DNA of 64,000 nt from Sebaldella termitidis ATCC 33386 (GCF_000024405.1 NC_013517.1:3999989-4063988); one strand, 5' to 3'. Positions 25,511 to 35,021 are shown, counted from the stretch's first letter. Program-made: numbers and translations. The notes: generated by a model not told the origin, from the letters alone.

Positions 25511-26776
25511 TCAGCTTCTTTTGCTTAATTCATTTCTTTCATATTCCTTTACAATCTCAAGCCATGCTTCCCCTGCTGGGATATTCTTTACACTGCAGTA
25601 ATAATCCCATACTGCTCCGGCAGGATACATTTTATATTCTTCAAGAAGTGCAAGTCTGCTTGTGAAATCTCCCGAAAGCTCTGTTTCCTTTAATTTTTCC
25701 ACTGGCTCCAAAAGAGCAAGCATTAATGCCTTTCTTGTGTTTCTTACTCCTATTGCCCATGCTGCTATTCTGTTTATACTTGCATCAAAGAAATCTATCC
25801 CTATATGCACTCTTTTATCAAAATCATATCTTATAATCTGATTTGCTATTGCTCTCAGCTCGTCATCCAGAATAACAACATGATCACTGTCCCATTTTAC
25901 CGGTCTGCTTACATGAAGCAGTATCTGATCAAGAAATAAGAGCACTGACGGTATCTTATCCGATATTACTTCCGTAGGATGAAAATGTCCTGCATCAAGA
26001 CACAAAAGTGTTTTATTTTCCACAGCATAACCCATATAAAATTCATGTGATCCCACAGTGTAAGATTCCAGCCCCAGACCGAATACCTTTGATTCCACTG
26101 CATCAAGATTATATTCAGGGTTGATTTTTTCTTTCATAATTTCATCAAGTGATTCTTTCAGACGTTTTCTCGGCATATATCTGTCTACGGGTATATCCTT
26201 ATATCCGTCGGGAATCCATATATTAGTTACACACGGAATACCAAGCTCCTTTCCGAAATACTCCCCTATTTTTCTCGAAGCTTTGCAGTGCTTTATCCAA
26301 TAATCCCTTATTTTTTTGTCAGGATGTGATAAAGTCGCTTCTTCTGCAAGGGGATGTGAGAATAATGTCGGGTTAAAATCAAGACCAAGATTCATTTTTT
26401 TTGCCCATTCTACCCAATTCCTAAAGTGTTCGGGCTTTATCTCGTCTCTTCCTGTTTTTTCTCCTCCAAACTCTCCGTATATCGCATGAAGATTTACCTT
26501 ATGTTTTCCGGGTACAAGCTTAAATACCATTTCCAGATCCTGTCTCAGTTCGTCGGCGCTTCTTGCCTTTCCGGGATAATTCCCTGTAGCCTGAATTCCG
26601 CCGGTTAATGCTCCCTCCGGATTTTCAAACCCCTGCACATCGTCTCCCTGCCAGCAATGAACAGAAATCATTATTTCATCCAGTCTTTTTAATATTTCAT
26701 CTGTATCCACACCTATTTTTCCGTATTGTTCTTTTGCAAGCTCATAGCTTTTTATAATATTTTCCTTATTCTGCAT
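25511..26776 (-). CDS. rhaA: L-rhamnose isomerase
   Basis: Converts L-rhamnose to L-rhamnulose in the cytoplasm with Mn or another divalent metal. It has 421 residues, near the usual 420. Recognisable parts are [15 protein letters not shown] near 33-47, [39 protein letters not shown] near 256 and [12 protein letters not shown] near 292, which hold metal and substrate ligands. It follows rhaB after a gap of about 150 bp with an inverted repeat. Confidence 0.96.
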   Translation of the reverse strand: MQNKENIIKSYELAKEQYGKIGVDTDEILKRLDEIMISVHCWQGDDVQGFENPEGALTGGIQATGNYPGKARSADELRQDLEMVFKLVPGKHKVNLHAIYGEFGGEKTGRDEIKPEHFRNWVEWAKKMNLGLDFNPTLFSHPLAEEATLSHPDKKIRDYWIKHCKASRKIGEYFGKELGIPCVTNIWIPDGYKDIPVDRYMPRKRLKESLDEIMKEKINPEYNLDAVESKVFGLGLESYTVGSHEFYMGYAVENKTLLCLDAGHFHPTEVISDKIPSVLLFLDQILLHVSRPVKWDSDHVVILDDELRAIANQIIRYDFDKRVHIGIDFFDASINRIAAWAIGVRNTRKALMLALLEPVEKLKETELSGDFTSRLALLEEYKMYPAGAVWDYYCSVKNIPAGEAWLEIVKEYERNELSKRS

Positions 26777-26842
26777 TATTTCCTCCTGTCAGTTATATTT
26801 CCCCAATCTTCCCCGTAAAATCAGATTAGATAAGCTGTATCA

Positions 26843-26889
26843 GGTGTTTTGCGGTTTTATTCCTTTAGATTTTGATATGGCAAAACACC
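26843..26889. repeat. inverted repeat between rhaB and rhaA
   Basis: Perfect arms GGTGTTTTGC and GCAAAACACC, 27 bp apart. The arms resemble AGTGTTTTG/CAAAACACT of the 106-bp repeats at 10725-10936, although the loops differ. There is no T tract for termination. Confidence 0.7.
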
Positions 26890-26925
26890 GGAAAAGAATT
26901 TTTTATTATTACATGCAATTTTTGA

Positions 26926-28383
26926 TTAACATAATTCAAGAAATTTTTTATACAGATCTTTCAAATCTCTTTCAGGTCTGTAGTATTTCAGTCCTGACGA
27001 GTTTTTGATTATTTCTCTTCCTTCTTCTATGCTTTTTATTTCGCCTCCTGCATAAGCCTGAACTGTTACATTTCCCAGAACAGTTGCTTCTACCGGCCCT
27101 GCAATAACCTTTATTTCTGCTGCATCTGAAGTAAGCTGGTTCAGATATTCATTCTGCGATCCTCCTCCTATTATATTCAGGCTTCTTATTGTAAGTCCGC
27201 TTAATTCGGACAGCTCTTTCAAAGTCTTGGCATAAAGAAATGCAAGACTGTGGAATATAAGCTTTCCAAACTGCCCGATGTTTTCCGGTGCCTTTTGATT
27301 AGTCTCAATGCAGTAATCACTTATTGCTTTTCTCATATTCTCAGGATTCAGAAATCTGTCATCATTAGGATTAATAAGAGATGTGAAATCTTTTTCTTCT
27401 TTTGCAAGAGCAGCTATTTCAGAAAATGAAAATTCATCGTTATATTCTTTTTTTACCCTTTGGATCAGCCATAATCCCATAATATTTTTCAAAAATCTCG
27501 ATTTATTTTCTATCACACTGGCTTCATTGGTAAAATTCAGCCCGTATGATTTTTCATTTACTATATACCCGCTTTCTATGCCCATCAGAGACCACGTTCC
27601 CGAGCTTATATATGCTGCTGTTCCTTCTTCTCCGGAATACGGTACTGCTGCAATGGCAGATGCGGTATCATGTGTTCCCGGAAGTATTACAGCAAGGTTT
27701 TTCACGCCAAGCTCCCTCTGTACCGTGCTGCTTATATTACCGACAGTATCTCCCGCTTTTCCCAGCTTTGTATTCTTTATCTTTTCAAAGCCGGTAATTT
27801 TTACTATTTCATCATCCCAAAAGCCTGTTTTATAATTCATCATCTGTGTAGTTGATGCATTTGTTATTTCATTTATCTTCTCTCCTGTCAGCAGATAGTT
27901 CAGATAATCAGGAATCATAAGAAACGTTTCAGCTTTTTCCAAAAGTTCTTTATTTTTCAAATTCAGTGCATAGAGCTGAAATAAAGTATTAAATTCCATA
28001 AACTGAATTCCTGTTTTTTCATAAATTTTCTCTTTTGCCATAATTCCGAAAACTTTCTCCATCATACCGTTCGTTCTTGAATCTCTGTAAGAAACAGCCT
28101 TGCCAAGCATACGGTCTTTACCGTCCAGAATTACAAAGTCCACTCCCCAGGTATCTATTCCTATACTCAGACCATCTTCTGCATTTTCATTAAAATATTT
28201 TTTTAAACCTGATATTATAGAACCGTAAATTTTCTCAATATCCCAAAAATAAGTTTTTTCTTCATACCTCAGGTAATCATCAAACCGGAATATTTCTCTC
28301 AATTCTATCTTTCTGTCATTTAGTACCGCTTCAAATATTCTTCCGCTTGAGGCTCCTATATCTGCCGCAAGATACTTTGCCAT
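26926..28383 (-). CDS. rhaB: rhamnulokinase
   Basis: FGGY-family kinase of 485 residues phosphorylating L-rhamnulose at O1 with ATP. It begins YLAADIGASSGRI, has the substrate region GIDTWGVDFVIL and YRDSRTNGMMEK near 80-92, LPGTHDTASA in the middle, and ends with the ATP site SLNIIGGGSQNEYLNQL. It is the first gene of the rha operon with a strong promoter and a candidate LacI operator upstream. Confidence 0.96.
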   Translation of the reverse strand: MAKYLAADIGASSGRIFEAVLNDRKIELREIFRFDDYLRYEEKTYFWDIEKIYGSIISGLKKYFNENAEDGLSIGIDTWGVDFVILDGKDRMLGKAVSYRDSRTNGMMEKVFGIMAKEKIYEKTGIQFMEFNTLFQLYALNLKNKELLEKAETFLMIPDYLNYLLTGEKINEITNASTTQMMNYKTGFWDDEIVKITGFEKIKNTKLGKAGDTVGNISSTVQRELGVKNLAVILPGTHDTASAIAAVPYSGEEGTAAYISSGTWSLMGIESGYIVNEKSYGLNFTNEASVIENKSRFLKNIMGLWLIQRVKKEYNDEFSFSEIAALAKEEKDFTSLINPNDDRFLNPENMRKAISDYCIETNQKAPENIGQFGKLIFHSLAFLYAKTLKELSELSGLTIRSLNIIGGGSQNEYLNQLTSDAAEIKVIAGPVEATVLGNVTVQAYAGGEIKSIEEGREIIKNSSGLKYYRPERDLKDLYKKFLELC

Positions 28384-28460
28384 GCTACCTCCCTATATTC
28401 ATTCCTGATATATCTGCATTTTTACAGATTTTCATTTTTTATCATCTTTATTTTTGCATA

Positions 28461-28472
28461 ATTTTGCAAAAT
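28461..28472 (-). promoter_or_regulatory. candidate operator of the LacI regulator before rhaB
   Basis: ATTTTGCAAAAT is a perfect 12-bp palindrome about 20 bp downstream of the expected rhaB transcription start. Palindromes with a central GC or CG are typical LacI-family sites. Confidence 0.5.
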
Positions 28473-28495
28473 ATTTTTCTTTATTCTTGCACTAA

Positions 28496-28524
28496 TTTAT
28501 AACCTTGATTTTTTATTTTGTCAA
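28496..28524 (-). promoter_or_regulatory. rha operon promoter
   Basis: Minus-strand TTGACA (28519-28524), 17 bp, TATAAA (28496-28501). Confidence 0.8.
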
Positions 28525-28545
28525 TAGGCATTTTGAAAATTTATG

Positions 28546-28574
28546 TTGAAATATATTCAAAAACTTTATATAAT
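28546..28574 (+). promoter_or_regulatory. promoter of the LacI-family gene
   Basis: Plus-strand TTGAAA (28546-28551), 17 bp, TATAAT (28569-28574). It is back to back with the rha promoter, 22 bp between the two -35 elements. Confidence 0.75.
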
Positions 28575-28665
28575 TAACTAATTGCTGCACTGGTATCATT
28601 TATTATTTTCCTGATTCTAAATAAGATACTGTACTAGCTTAATATATTCTGCAGGGAGGCTGAAA

Positions 28666-29646
28666 ATGACTTTAGAAGAAATCGCAAAATTATGCAATGT
28701 TTCTACTTCTACAGTTTCAAGAGTTCTCAATAATAAAAAAGGAATTAGTGAAAAAACAAGAAAAAATATTCTGGATTTAGTTAAGGATTTGGAGAAACAG
28801 GAAATACCAATATTGAAAAAAACAACGAAAACAATAGCTTTTATTGTTCCGTCTTTATCAAACTATTTTTTTTCCACTCTCCTGAAAAAAATTCTTATTG
28901 AAGTTGAAAATAAAAATATCGATATACTGGTTTTTGATATTAATGATGATATAGAACGTGAAATAGAAGTAATAAAAAATCTAAGCAATAAAAATATCGA
29001 TGGTATGATTCTCATAAGCTCCAGTAAAAATGACGAAAAGTTTAAGATAAAAAAAGAGCTTCTTACTTTTGTCCATCCGTTTATTCTTATGGACAGAAAA
29101 TTAAAAGACGCCAGTTTTGACGGTGTTTATGTAGATAATATAAGAGGTGTTTTCGCACTTACCGAATATCTTATAAAAAAAGGAAAGAAAGATATTACCA
29201 TTATTACCGGTGATAAAAACTCCAATATCAGTATGGAACGGATAGAAGGGTATAAAGAAGCCCTTTATATGAATGGAATTGAAATTTCCAGCGGTCATAT
29301 TGTCTTTGCGGATTTTTATGATTCACGCAAAATAGAAAAAAGTTTAAAATCTGTTATTACCGAAAAAAATTATCCCAAGACATTAATATGCTGTAATAAT
29401 ATAATACTGCAGATAGTTATTAAATTAATCATGCAGAATAACCTGAGAATAAACAAGGATATTACAGTTGTTTCTTTTGATAATACCGATTTTCTGGATA
29501 ATCTCGGCTTCAAAATCAGCTGTGTTTCACCTGATCTTGATACTCTGGTTTCACAGTCTATAAATCTGATTTTGGAAAATATATTAAATAAAAAGAATAC
29601 TACAAGACAGATCGATATTATCCCTGAGCTTGTAGAAAAAAATTAA
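28666..29646 (+). CDS. LacI-family transcriptional regulator
   Basis: A 326-residue regulator. Residues 1-45 are the LacI helix-turn-helix and hinge region (LEEIAKLCNVSTSTVSRVLN), followed by a periplasmic-binding-protein-like sensor (TIAFIVPSLSNYFFSTLL; ILMDRKLKDASFDGVYVDN; ITIITGDKN). It is divergent from rhaB and most likely represses the rhamnose genes, with a sugar of that pathway as inducer. Use of a LacI protein instead of AraC-type RhaR/RhaS is common outside enteric bacteria. A second plus-strand gene follows after 64 bp. Confidence 0.9.
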   Translation: MTLEEIAKLCNVSTSTVSRVLNNKKGISEKTRKNILDLVKDLEKQEIPILKKTTKTIAFIVPSLSNYFFSTLLKKILIEVENKNIDILVFDINDDIEREIEVIKNLSNKNIDGMILISSSKNDEKFKIKKELLTFVHPFILMDRKLKDASFDGVYVDNIRGVFALTEYLIKKGKKDITIITGDKNSNISMERIEGYKEALYMNGIEISSGHIVFADFYDSRKIEKSLKSVITEKNYPKTLICCNNIILQIVIKLIMQNNLRINKDITVVSFDNTDFLDNLGFKISCVSPDLDTLVSQSINLILENILNKKNTTRQIDIIPELVEKN

Positions 29647-29710
29647 ACTCCGGCAGTCATTGTCCGGTGCATAATTGATCAAATACTGCATTATAAGGAG
29701 CGTGAAGTTT

Positions 29711-30430
29711 ATGCCAAGTCACTTTGAAGCAATTGGTGTTAAAATTAATTCCATGGAAGAAATGGAAGAATTATTTTCAAAATGTTTAGAACATGGTACA
29801 GAAATTAATACCGAATACGGTATGTATTATTTCTGGGATATGGGAAACGGCGCAGAGCTTTGGGGACAGCTGGACTCTGATAATGAGGCTGGATTAAATC
29901 CTCATTTTTCAGGCAGTTCTTCATTTAAAGCAATACTGGAACGTGAAATAAAGGATGAGGAAAGGCCCGCAATGGACGGCTCGCTTCATTGCCAGTCAGT
30001 AGAAGGGCAGTATCCCTTTGCTGTGGATATACCTGATATGAAAGTCAGAAAAGTTGAATTTCCCAAAACGTGCAGTATTCAGCTTTCGGCATTTGCTCAT
30101 AATGTCGATATTTATGAATCTGAAGAAGATTATAATAAGAAAAATACTTCTGAACCAAAATTTGCCACAGAACATTTTATTCCCACAGGACTGTTTACCG
30201 ATGACGGACAAACAGCAACAGCTCATGCTATGTTCGGAGGAATAATAAAAACAGCTGAAAAAAGAAAAAATTCTGTTACAGGACTGGATTTTTATTATGC
30301 TTTGGTAAAAACACTGGGCGGAGAAATTGATGTTGTTATTTCTCCTGATCTGATAAAAGATGGTATTGTCTTGCAAAAAGACTATATCTTAAGCGGACAC
30401 TTCTGGCTTTCTGCCAAAATTTCCGGTTAG
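29711..30430 (+). CDS. hypothetical protein
   Basis: A 239-residue cytoplasmic protein of unknown function. It begins MPSHFEAIGVKINSMEEMEE and has WDMGNGAELWGQ near 46, reminiscent of proteins that bind small ligands in a VOC-like fold, but I do not place it in a family. The ATG at 29711 has AAGGAG at a good distance; an ORF opening farther upstream lacks one. It probably shares a transcript with the LacI-type gene, ended by the hairpin at 30483. Confidence 0.7.
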   Translation: MPSHFEAIGVKINSMEEMEELFSKCLEHGTEINTEYGMYYFWDMGNGAELWGQLDSDNEAGLNPHFSGSSSFKAILEREIKDEERPAMDGSLHCQSVEGQYPFAVDIPDMKVRKVEFPKTCSIQLSAFAHNVDIYESEEDYNKKNTSEPKFATEHFIPTGLFTDDGQTATAHAMFGGIIKTAEKRKNSVTGLDFYYALVKTLGGEIDVVISPDLIKDGIVLQKDYILSGHFWLSAKISG

Positions 30431-30482
30431 TTCTTATCAGGATAATAATTCTAAAAATTAAATATTTACTTCAAGAATTTGA

Positions 30483-30520
30483 AAAGGATTGAGCTCTGTA
30501 TAATACAGATTCAATCCTTT
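30483..30520 (+). terminator. terminator between convergent genes
   Basis: Arms AAAGGATTGA and TCAATCCTTT with an 18-bp loop and flanking A/T runs. It ends the plus-strand gene at 30430 and may also serve the minus-strand flavodoxin. Confidence 0.8.
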
Positions 30521-30597
30521 TATTTTATATCTTCTTCCAGTAATAATCCAGCTCTGTAAAATACATATTATTTTTTCTCCTTAATAATTTTTAGCTG

Positions 30598-31077
30598 TCA
30601 AATATCCAGATCATTAAGCCATTTTTCTATTTCTTCCTGAGAAGCAGAAGATGCGAATCGTTTTTCTGCAATAAAAACTGCATTAGGGGAAGATTTTTTT
30701 AATTCTGAAGTTGTATTTCCCATTCCGCTCATACCTGATGTAGCAAATAAAGCGATTTTCTTGCCGGAAAAATTATAGCTTTCCAGAAAAGTATTTATAA
30801 TTGTTGGAGCTACATACCACCAAATCGGGAAGCCCAGTAAAATAGCATCGTATTCATCAATTTTTTCAATTTTACTGCTTATGGGCGGGCGGCTTGATTT
30901 ATCCTGCATTTCGACAGAACTTCTACTCTGAGAATTCTGCCAGTCCAGATCATTATCAGTATAGAGCTGCTCCGGGACGATTTCAAATATATCGGCTTTT
31001 GCAGATGATGCTATTTTTTCGGCTGTTTTTTTTGTTACACCGCTTGCACTAAAATATGCTACAAGTTTTTTACTCAT
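30598..31077 (-). CDS. flavodoxin
   Basis: A 159-residue flavodoxin-fold protein without a signal peptide. The FMN phosphate loop is YFSASGVTKKTAEKIA (9-24), replacing the usual SxTGNT by SASGVTKK, and the second ring contact is FPIWWYVAPTI near 97-107. This type (flavodoxin_4) is often near aldo/keto reductases and probably carries electrons to an unknown oxidoreductase. A secreted paralogue is encoded at 46002-46592. Downstream of it on the same strand, upstream in transcription, are cyclophilin-like and carboxymuconolactone-decarboxylase-like genes. Confidence 0.9.
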   Translation of the reverse strand: MSKKLVAYFSASGVTKKTAEKIASSAKADIFEIVPEQLYTDNDLDWQNSQSRSSVEMQDKSSRPPISSKIEKIDEYDAILLGFPIWWYVAPTIINTFLESYNFSGKKIALFATSGMSGMGNTTSELKKSSPNAVFIAEKRFASSASQEEIEKWLNDLDI

Positions 31078-31173
31078 GTTATCTCCTCACTTTCATTATA
31101 ATTACGGCTTTAATAGTTTACGAATTTCCCGCTGCTGACAATCCGTTTTTCTATTTATTTTTTTATATTTAAA

Positions 31174-31707
31174 TTACTGAAGAATTTCTACCTTAACTTC
31201 GCCGTCAATATCTTTCAGATTTTCTAATCCGGCCTCTGTTTCACCTAAGATAATTAATCCGTTTGAATATTGAAAATCCTTATAAAAAACTGCTAAATTT
31301 CCCCATGGAGAATAGTAGGCAAAGCTTCCGGCTGACGGCTTGCTTCCGGAGGGTGCTCCGTCTTTAGATAATTTTTTCGGAAGATCACTGACTTTTTCTG
31401 TACCCGCATAATCTCTAAAATCTAATTTTAACGGAAGCAATTCTATAAAATCTCTAGCTGTCTTATTATCATTCATTCTGACAATAATCTCCTTATTATT
31501 AAAAGTTAGTTTTATCCTTATGTCCTCCATTTTATCCGCCTCTTTTTTATTATTATTCCCGCTTATTTTCTGAAAATTTTTATTATCCGATATCTCTATT
31601 TTTCTATTTTTCAAAACAGAATTTATCTGATCATATCTGTTATTAGCTATAATCACAATAATTCCCAAAAAAGATATCAAAATTATTATTACAGATATTT
31701 TTTTCAT
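31174..31707 (-). CDS. cyclophilin-like domain protein with N-terminal membrane anchor
   Basis: A 177-residue protein with one hydrophobic segment (residues 4-20) and, from about 63, the cyclophilin-like beta-barrel family that lacks proven isomerase activity: IRIKLTFNNKEIIVRMNDN, FIELLPLKLDFRDYAG, SFAYYSPWGNLAVFYKD and GLIILGETEAGLE. It is likely tethered outside the membrane. Proteins of this type frequently neighbour flavodoxins and related redox proteins, as here; the partnership is inference. Confidence 0.8.
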   Translation of the reverse strand: MKKISVIIILISFLGIIVIIANNRYDQINSVLKNRKIEISDNKNFQKISGNNNKKEADKMEDIRIKLTFNNKEIIVRMNDNKTARDFIELLPLKLDFRDYAGTEKVSDLPKKLSKDGAPSGSKPSAGSFAYYSPWGNLAVFYKDFQYSNGLIILGETEAGLENLKDIDGEVKVEILQ

Positions 31708-31878
31708 ATTTTATTCCTCTCTTTAATTTATAACTGATTTTCAGAACAAAAACAAATATTTTTTAAACTATTTTAAATTTACAGCCTGTTTTTCTATAAA
31801 AAATATCTCCAGCCGGTCTAATTAAGTAACTCTTTGAAGATACATACAGTTTTTTATACCGACTATCGTTTCATCCGG

Positions 31879-32580
31879 CTATTTTCGAACGGACTCAAAG
31901 ACTTTTTCAGCATTGTCTGCTTGTTTTCTGTTTATTTTTTCTTTAAAAATAACTATTATTTCTTCTATCTCTTCTTTTGTTATCCCGGTATTCATTCCTA
32001 TGTTAAAATGACCAGCAAGCTGTGGATTTACACCATTCATACTAGTCAGAGCAGATATTGTTACTATTTCTCTTGTTCTGTAATCCAAAATATCGCGGCC
32101 GAATATATCGCCAAATAAATGCCCTTTCAAATATTCATCTATATCCGGAGCAAAGCTATAAATTTCTCCTGTGACAGGCATTCCTACTAATTCTGTCTGA
32201 ACATCAGTACCATATTTAACACTGTCCCTATCCTTGGGAACTGGTGTTGAATTTCTTCCGTCCTGATCTTTTATTCCTCTCGCTTCTCTATCTTTCAAGA
32301 CTTCCATAAAAGTCGCTAATCCGTTTAAACTGCGCGGAAAACCACTGTAAGCATATAAATGAACTAAAACTTCCTTTATTTCATTCACGGTAAGTCCTGC
32401 ATCAAGCCCTTCGTTCAAAGCTTTATTTAATTTTTCAAGATTTCCGTCTGCTGTAAATGCAGAAATCATTACTATTTTTTGTTCTTTTTCAGTTAAGCCT
32501 TCTTTTTTCATTATACCCGCAGCCGATGTAAAACCAAAAGTAAATAATGAGATTAAAAGTATCAGTAATTTATTTTCCAT
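31879..32580 (-). CDS. secreted carboxymuconolactone-decarboxylase-like protein
   Basis: A 233-residue protein with a signal peptide (MENKLLILLISLFTFGFTSA) and two helical CMD/AhpD-like units: the first around KIVMISAFTADGNLEKLNKA and VNEIKEVLVHLYAYSG, the second around TREIVTISALTSMNGVNPQL and TKEEIEEIIV. There is no CxxC peroxidase motif, so AhpD-type thiol chemistry is unlikely. Export is unusual for the fold. It is the first of a redox-like set with the cyclophilin-like and flavodoxin genes. Confidence 0.83.
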   Translation of the reverse strand: MENKLLILLISLFTFGFTSAAGIMKKEGLTEKEQKIVMISAFTADGNLEKLNKALNEGLDAGLTVNEIKEVLVHLYAYSGFPRSLNGLATFMEVLKDREARGIKDQDGRNSTPVPKDRDSVKYGTDVQTELVGMPVTGEIYSFAPDIDEYLKGHLFGDIFGRDILDYRTREIVTISALTSMNGVNPQLAGHFNIGMNTGITKEEIEEIIVIFKEKINRKQADNAEKVFESVRK

Positions 32581-32862
32581 AATTGAATCCTCCTGATTTT
32601 TTATTGCAAAAAATTTTGAAAGAGAAGATACGTGTATTCACTACTTCCCTTTATAAGTTTAATATATAATTTTTCCAATATCAAATACTTATATTGCATT
32701 GATTACCATGCTTTTTAAGCATATTTTCAATTATACTGATTTTTCCGAAAAATAATTTAATTTTTTCACTTTATTTTCTAATAACATCTTACAATACTAT
32801 AAAATCTAAGTTTTATTTTTTGGAATTCAGTTTTACAAATAAACCGGCTGATAAAAGAAAAA

Positions 32863-32878
32863 GAGAGCTTACGCTCTC
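32863..32878 (-). terminator. terminator after the peptidoglycan-binding protein gene
   Basis: GAGAGC-TTAC-GCTCTC, a tight hairpin followed in the minus direction by TTTTTCTTTT. Confidence 0.8.
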
Positions 32879-32893
32879 AATATTTCTTATTAT

Positions 32894-33175
32894 TTAATTT
32901 AATCCCTCTCTTGCAAGAAGCTGTTCCAGTTTTTTATCTGTCCCCTGATTGTTTTTATACGTCTGAATAGCCTTTTTAGTCAGACTTCCGTTTATTCCGT
33001 CAAGCTTTCCTGTATAATATCCCATGTTTTTCAGTCTTTTCTGTATCTCTACAAAATTTGTTCTTCTCTTTTCTTTTGTTACCGACTGTGTTTTAGACGG
33101 TGCGGCAGCATTTATTACACTAAAACTCAAAACCGCCGTTAATAACAAAAATGCAGCTAATCTTAATTTTCTCAT
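32894..33175 (-). CDS. exported protein with a peptidoglycan-binding-like motif
   Basis: A 93-residue exported protein. The signal peptide covers residues 1-24, and the C-terminal half has VEIQKRLKNMGYYTGKLDGI, the pattern of the PG_binding_1 domain. Such a short protein would be only a wall-binding module with a brief charged linker. No neighbouring enzyme appears to use it. Confidence 0.75.
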   Translation of the reverse strand: MRKLRLAAFLLLTAVLSFSVINAAAPSKTQSVTKEKRRTNFVEIQKRLKNMGYYTGKLDGINGSLTKKAIQTYKNNQGTDKKLEQLLAREGLN

Positions 33176-33276
33176 AAACTTCTCCTTTTTAAATCTTTTT
33201 TCTATTATATACTTTTTTGAATTTCTTTGTAAATCTAAATTTACTTTAAAATTACATGTACAAAATAGGAAATAAA

Positions 33277-33324
33277 AAAACAGATTTAATTTTAATCCAG
33301 TGATTAAACAAGTAAATCTGTTTT
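33277..33324 (-). terminator. terminator after the small exported paralogue
   Basis: Arms AAACAGATTTA and TAAATCTGTTT, with T7 following in the minus direction. Confidence 0.7.
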
Positions 33325-33390
33325 CCGCTCCGGTTAATAATTAGAACTGCTCTTTTCCGGATATCCTCATCATAAATTCTCACTATTATT

Positions 33391-33780
33391 TTATTTCTTT
33401 ACCCATGCACTCGTATATTCCTGCAGCTTTCCTTTCAGATAAGTAAGCCCGTTCATAATCTGATTCATATCACGGTCACTGAAACTGTCTTTGTTTTTTA
33501 CGAATTTATCAAGTATTGTGTTTGCCCTTTTATCATAATACTTATTAAGTTTTACAAAATCTTCCTTTGACGTCAGCATAGAATCTACCTGTGCATCATA
33601 TACCAGTCTTGTAAAGTCATCCATTACTTCCTGTGCCACAGGACTTTCCATTACAGGTCTTGTAAGTCCCACCACATTATATACTGTCTGTATTTTTTCT
33701 TCTTTGCCGTTGCTGTAATAAGGTTTTGTATATGCTATTACTCCCAATAACAAAAACAAAGCAACCAGAACTTTTTTCAT
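33391..33780 (-). CDS. small exported helical protein, copy 1
   Basis: A 129-residue exported protein of unknown function: a signal peptide (1-18) followed by a mature region predicted mostly helical. It is a clear paralogue of the upstream neighbour at 33847: both have YY followed by a short basic stretch, ..VYNVVGLTRPVMESPVAQ versus VYSQMNLKRPVLKNQAAQ, and a LDKF/LDKL-KN segment. The length and helical content recall fusobacterial FadA-type small adhesins, but I see no real alignment to them. Confidence 0.75.
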   Translation of the reverse strand: MKKVLVALFLLLGVIAYTKPYYSNGKEEKIQTVYNVVGLTRPVMESPVAQEVMDDFTRLVYDAQVDSMLTSKEDFVKLNKYYDKRANTILDKFVKNKDSFSDRDMNQIMNGLTYLKGKLQEYTSAWVKK

Positions 33781-33846
33781 TTTTCCTCCTCAAATCTTTT
33801 ATGCTTAATAGACTGTGTTTCTTTTGTACTCTTTCATTTTCTTGTT

Positions 33847-34212
33847 TTACTGAAACTGATCTACGATTGCTTCTAATTTATTAAGATGATCCAATATCTT
33901 CTCTGCATCAGCTTCACTCATAGTGTTAATATTTTTATCCAGTTTGTCAAGCACTGCATTTGTTCTGCCCATGTAATAATCATCAAGCTTACTGTAATCC
34001 TTTTCAGGTGTCTCTGCATAATCCTGTACAGATTCATAAGTTATTCTTGTGAACTCATCAACTATTCCCTGTGCTGCCTGATTTTTCAAAACAGGTCTTT
34101 TCAGATTCATCTGACTGTAAACAGTGGTTATAGGTTCCTCTTTCCCGTAATAAGTCTTTGAAAATGCTGTTACTGTCAACAGTAAAAATAGCAATACAAA
34201 AGTTTTTTTCAT
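33847..34212 (-). CDS. small exported helical protein, copy 2
   Basis: A 121-residue exported protein, paralogue of the next gene (33391-33780). It has a signal peptide ending TAFSK, then KEEPITTVYSQMNLKRPVL and helices ending KILDHLNKLEAIVDQF. The two genes are 66 bp apart and probably arose by tandem duplication. Charged helices without cysteines suggest an oligomeric helical surface protein, but function is unknown. Confidence 0.75.
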   Translation of the reverse strand: MKKTFVLLFLLLTVTAFSKTYYGKEEPITTVYSQMNLKRPVLKNQAAQGIVDEFTRITYESVQDYAETPEKDYSKLDDYYMGRTNAVLDKLDKNINTMSEADAEKILDHLNKLEAIVDQFQ

Positions 34213-34327
34213 ACTTCCTCCTTATTTTTATTTATATATATATCAAACCCTTTTATGTACACGATAATTATTTCATATTCATGTGAATTTATTGTGAATA
34301 AAATAAAATTCTTTTTTATTTTTTCAG

Positions 34328-34864
34328 TTACTGACGAAGTATTTTCAGTTTCCGGCTTTCTTCCTGCTGTATCAAATAAAGCTTCATTTTATTTTCTTCT
34401 GCCTTTACATAGACTGTTCCGTCTATATCTTTTCCTGAATTCAATTCTTCTGTTTCACCTTCGGCAAGACCAAATTTTTTGTCTATATCTGAAAATTTTT
34501 CGTTTCCGGCTTTTCTGTATGTAATTATGTTATCCGAATACACTCTGAGCACGTTCCCTGCTGCTGCGATATTATCCATTTCCATATCCGGATTGTTAAG
34601 CAGGAGAACAGTAAGACTCTGTCCTGTTTTTTTAGTAATCTTGTAGATATTGTCGCCTTTTTGAACTGTATATTCTCTCTCGGTAATTCCGTTTACTGTT
34701 TTTATATTTTTCAGTCCTGTTATTTCTTCCTCTGCATCAGCTCTCAGTGTAAAATCATATGAGTATTTTTTCTGATATTGATTATTGCTGAATATATCTG
34801 ACCAGACAGTAAATATTATCCCTGAAAAAAATATTCCCAAAACGGCTGTCTTCATCTTTTTCAT
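34328..34864 (-). CDS. exported LysM-domain protein
   Basis: A 178-residue protein with an N-terminal hydrophobic segment (residues 7-22). The LysM motif REYTVQKGDNIYKITKKTG, near 63-81, is followed by LLLNNPDMEMDNIAAAGNVLRV, the end of the domain. A second, weaker repeat (YRKAGNEKFSDIDKKFGL) follows. LysM binds peptidoglycan or related glycans; no catalytic domain is present. Confidence 0.82.
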   Translation of the reverse strand: MKKMKTAVLGIFFSGIIFTVWSDIFSNNQYQKKYSYDFTLRADAEEEITGLKNIKTVNGITEREYTVQKGDNIYKITKKTGQSLTVLLLNNPDMEMDNIAAAGNVLRVYSDNIITYRKAGNEKFSDIDKKFGLAEGETEELNSGKDIDGTVYVKAEENKMKLYLIQQEESRKLKILRQ

Positions 34865-35021
34865 ATATCACCCGGTTTATCTGAAATTTTCTAAAATAAA
34901 TTATATAATATACATTTATCTCAGTATAATTTTATAAAAAATCTTAGTAGATATTTATAAGTATTCTAACATACCGGAATAAAATTGTATAGTATTTAAA
35001 TATGATATTATTCTATAAAAA

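Noticed and set aside
31879-32580. AhpD peroxidase
   Set aside because: There is no CxxC motif and the protein has a signal peptide.
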